Source: Clostridium sp. (GTDB taxonomy: Bacteria; Bacillota; Clostridia; Lachnospirales; Lachnospiraceae). Taken from it: a DNA stretch of 64,000 nucleotides. The stretch is taken from positions 124,001 to 188,000 of the forward strand of contig JAMOZY010000003.1 in NCBI GenBank assembly GCA_023667695.1, in the 5' to 3' direction. The position numbers were made by a program, and so were the translations under genes. The first letter of the stretch is position 1; the number at the start of each line of letters is the position of its first letter. Below, piece by piece: positions 62,266-64,000 of this stretch. The notes beneath the pieces are model-generated. The model ran no database searches, was not told where the DNA came from, and was given only the letters and a program-made list of their open reading frames with translations.

Positions 62266-63038
62266 GCTTCCACCTCCATAACCTGACGATAAATCTCAAA
62301 GAAAGCATCCTCTAAATCCTGTGCCTGATTCTGCTCCAATGCTTCTTCTAACGTCCCCTGAAACACACAGGAACCATTAATAATCATTGCCATACGGTCA
62401 CACAGCTTCTGCGCCTCCGGCATAATATGCGTGGAAACCACCACCAGCTTTCCCTGCTCCTTTAACAGCTTCAGGTAATCCGTAACCGCTCTGGCCGTTA
62501 TGATATCCAGTCCATTGGTCGGTTCATCAAAAATAACAATATCCGGATTATGAACCAGACTAACTGCAATCGACGCCTTCTGCTTCATTCCGGTTGATAA
62601 TTCTTCGATTCGCTTGTCCTCAAAATTCGTAATGCCAAAGTATTCAAATAATTCCTTGCGCCGGCTCTCGATTTCTTCTTCCTTCATGCCGTACAATCTG
62701 CCAAAAAAGCGGAACAGATATTTGGGACTGAAATGTGCATCCAGCTTCACCTCATTGGTTAAAAAGGCGATGGAACGCCGGACCTGCTCTCCTTCCTTGA
62801 TGGTATCAAATCCATTTACCGTAATCTGTCCTTCTGTAGGCCTCAGCAAGGTGGCGACACAACGCAGAAGGGTGGTTTTTCCTGCCCCATTGGGTCCAAG
62901 AATCCCAAATATCTCTCCCTCTCTGGCTGTCAGAGACACATCCCGTACCGCCACTTTCTTATTTACCTTGACCTTTTGCTCCTCCATCTGCTTCCGGTTT
63001 AGCTTGTAAATCTTTGTAACATGCTGAATCTCAATCAT
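62262..63038 (-). CDS. natA: ABC transporter ATPase, NatA type
   Basis: A 258-residue ATPase. Walker A GPNGAGKT is at 48-55, the signature LSTGMKQKASIA, Walker B IVIFDEPTNGLD and the switch His VVSTHIMPEA are intact. The start ATG 63038 follows GGAGAGG. It pairs with the permease at 61015-62265 and follows a terminator, so the pair forms its own unit between divIC and spoIIE. Confidence 0.9.
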   Translation of the reverse strand: MIEIQHVTKIYKLNRKQMEEQKVKVNKKVAVRDVSLTAREGEIFGILGPNGAGKTTLLRCVATLLRPTEGQITVNGFDTIKEGEQVRRSIAFLTNEVKLDAHFSPKYLFRFFGRLYGMKEEEIESRRKELFEYFGITNFEDKRIEELSTGMKQKASIAVSLVHNPDIVIFDEPTNGLDIITARAVTDYLKLLKEQGKLVVVSTHIMPEAQKLCDRMAMIINGSCVFQGTLEEALEQNQAQDLEDAFFEIYRQVMEVEA

Positions 63039-63076
63039 AAGCGTTTCCTCTCCTATGGTATTTGAAAAATATAACA

Positions 63077-63110
63077 CAAAAAGCCATTGCAAACAAATCC
63101 TGCAATGGCT
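63077..63110 (-). terminator. Terminator behind divIC
   Basis: GCCATTGCA (63083-63091) and TGCAATGGC (63101-63109) form a 9-bp stem. TTTTTGTG follows on the minus strand. It separates yabP-yabQ-divIC from the natAB pair. Confidence 0.75.
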
Positions 63111-63416
63111 CTATTCCTCTGCGTTCGGTTTAATTGTAGTATCTCCCGGTTTGACCAGATTTAACAGCCTTCTTGCCGTTTCCTCCACAAATGCATCGGT
63201 TTGCTGGTAAGCCTCCTGCTGCTGGAGCCGCTGTGTCCGCTGTAGTTCTTCCTCCCTGCGTTCCTCCAGAATCGCTATGGTATCCGCATTATCCTGATAC
63301 CGGGCCTTCAGAGAACGGTAACGGAGAAATAGGGCGGCACAGAGAACCATGAGTACGACGATTACAACAAGCATACCCTTACGATTTTCGCTTTTTATGG
63401 TATTCCTTCTACTCAT
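63111..63416 (-). CDS. divIC: Septum formation initiator DivIC/FtsB
   Basis: A 101-residue protein with a short basic N-terminus, one membrane segment (MLVVIVVLMVLCAALFL), a coiled coil (RSLKARYQDNADTIAILEERREEEL) and a C-terminal FVEETARRLLNLVKPGD motif. It belongs to the division-site FtsB/DivIC family. The start ATG 63416 has AAGGAAGGG and overlaps yabQ by 8 bases. Confidence 0.88.
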   Translation of the reverse strand: MSRRNTIKSENRKGMLVVIVVLMVLCAALFLRYRSLKARYQDNADTIAILEERREEELQRTQRLQQQEAYQQTDAFVEETARRLLNLVKPGDTTIKPNAEE

Positions 63417-63798
63417 TTTTCCCTTCCTTTGCATTCCTCTTTTGCTTTATTGTACTGTGTTTTGTAATCTTTTTCAATACTAATTTCACTTTTTTATATG
63501 CAAACAACACAAGACCACAGCTATATGGACTGATGCCCCAGTTATACAATGCCGCACCGCAGCCCATTCCAAATAGTACGAAGGCACGAACCTGTCCCTG
63601 ATTATAAGAATATAGTACTGCTACAATCAGGCAGCCACTGCCCAGACAGAACAAAATATCCTCCACTGCCGTCATCCAGGTGCTATGCCGTTTCATTCCC
63701 CGAAGGATTCGAAAAAAATCATAATAGACCACCACAAGCATTCCCCAAAAGGCACTTATGAAGAAGGTTTGCAGTTCTTGTACCATTTCAGCCGGCAT
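63409..63798 (-). CDS. yabQ: Spore cortex biosynthesis protein YabQ
   Basis: A 129-residue membrane protein with several hydrophobic segments (FFISAFWGMLVVVYYDFFRILRG, DILFCLGSGCLIVAVLYSYNQG) and a basic tail. YabQ is a sporulation protein of the spore membrane needed for the cortex. Between yabP and divIC as in other spore formers. No strong ribosome binding site is seen; the upstream stop is 4 bases away. Confidence 0.88.
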   Translation of the reverse strand: MPAEMVQELQTFFISAFWGMLVVVYYDFFRILRGMKRHSTWMTAVEDILFCLGSGCLIVAVLYSYNQGQVRAFVLFGMGCGAALYNWGISPYSCGLVLFAYKKVKLVLKKITKHSTIKQKRNAKEGKNE

Positions 63799-63801
63799 AT
63801 A

Positions 63802-64000
63802 TCAGCGGAATAACCTGCCAAATACACCACGCTCGGCTGCCGGTTCCTTTGCACTGGTATAGACAAAGCTATCAACCGTACCATCCACTTCGACTTCTCC
63901 CTTTTCTAACGTGAGCTTTGTCACATGAAGGTCTGCGCCTTTAATTGATAACATCCCCATATCCGTTTCCAGTACAATTTCCGCCTCGTTGAATGCCTTT
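63802..64000 (-). CDS. yabP: Sporulation protein YabP (partial)
   Basis: The last 65 codons of yabP run off the right edge. FNEAEIVLETDMGMLSIKGADLHVTKL and EKGEVEVDGTVDSFVYTS, ending GVFGRLFR, match YabP, which binds YabQ in the forespore. The stop TGA is at 63802-63804. Confidence 0.88.
   Translation of the reverse strand, partial: KAFNEAEIVLETDMGMLSIKGADLHVTKLTLEKGEVEVDGTVDSFVYTSAKEPAAERGVFGRLFR

Overview
The window looks like a chromosomal segment of a spore-forming Firmicute of the class Clostridia, most likely a Lachnospiraceae. The right end carries yabP-yabQ-divIC, spoIIE, tilS, hpt and ftsH in the order known from Bacilli and Clostridia. Other pointers are strong Shine-Dalgarno sites, a CheX, a MutS2, a YhaM-type exonuclease, a DUF815 ATPase and a B12-binding radical SAM DUF4080 protein. 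No rRNA operon and no CRISPR array are visible. Five tRNAs are present: Gly(CCC) alone, and Tyr-Leu-Phe-Gly(GCC) as a cluster.

Region 1 (about 1-14.7 kb) is an AT-rich accessory island dominated by defence-type genes on the minus strand. Reading in the direction of transcription, an AAA15-type ATPase and a RloB-like TOPRIM protein (AbiL-type pair 1) are followed within 20 bases by a SIR2-like gene and an overlapping HerA-type ATPase, then a PD-(D/E)XK nuclease and a STAND/NB-ARC-TPR ATPase. The SIR2 and nuclease genes are broken by single-base contractions in homopolymers. A second AbiL-type pair lies at 11.9-13.8 kb, next to a broken RNase III-like gene and between two direct repeats that each hold a truncated SpoIIID-like helix-turn-helix. 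Between the two AbiL pairs sit a DUF4143 ATPase with two palindromic operators and a lone MNT nucleotidyltransferase.

Region 2 (about 14.7-32.9 kb) mixes core genes (Rrf2 regulator, RlmI-like methyltransferase, AmrS-like radical SAM protein, tRNA-Gly) with accessory ones. The accessory set is a CPBP protease, a two-gene unknown cassette, a phospholipase C-like protein, an NYN-OST-HTH protein, two MATE-family genes' first member, an IbrAB pair, a cupin, a DUF6892-type protein, a GNAT, a second DUF4143 ATPase with duplicated promoter elements, an XRE-TPR regulator, a RelB/RelE-type toxin-antitoxin pair and several gene remnants.

Region 3 (32.9-54.5 kb) is mainly housekeeping. It holds rlmD, yhaM and mutS2 followed by a two-component system on the plus strand; a minus-strand run of VanW protein, AIR-synthase-like protein, Lrp regulator, aminotransferase, CheX and TrmL; DUF815, radical SAM and endonuclease III genes; the second MATE transporter; the tRNA cluster with degenerate tandem repeats at its 3' end; and a GH13 alpha-amylase-type enzyme.

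Region 4 (54.8 kb to the end) is the spoIIE-ftsH cell division, sporulation and tRNA-modification block. A NatAB-type ABC exporter sits between divIC and spoIIE, behind its own terminator. Start codons were chosen by the ribosome binding site wherever one decides. All functional assignments come from reading the translated sequences and motifs; no database search was run.
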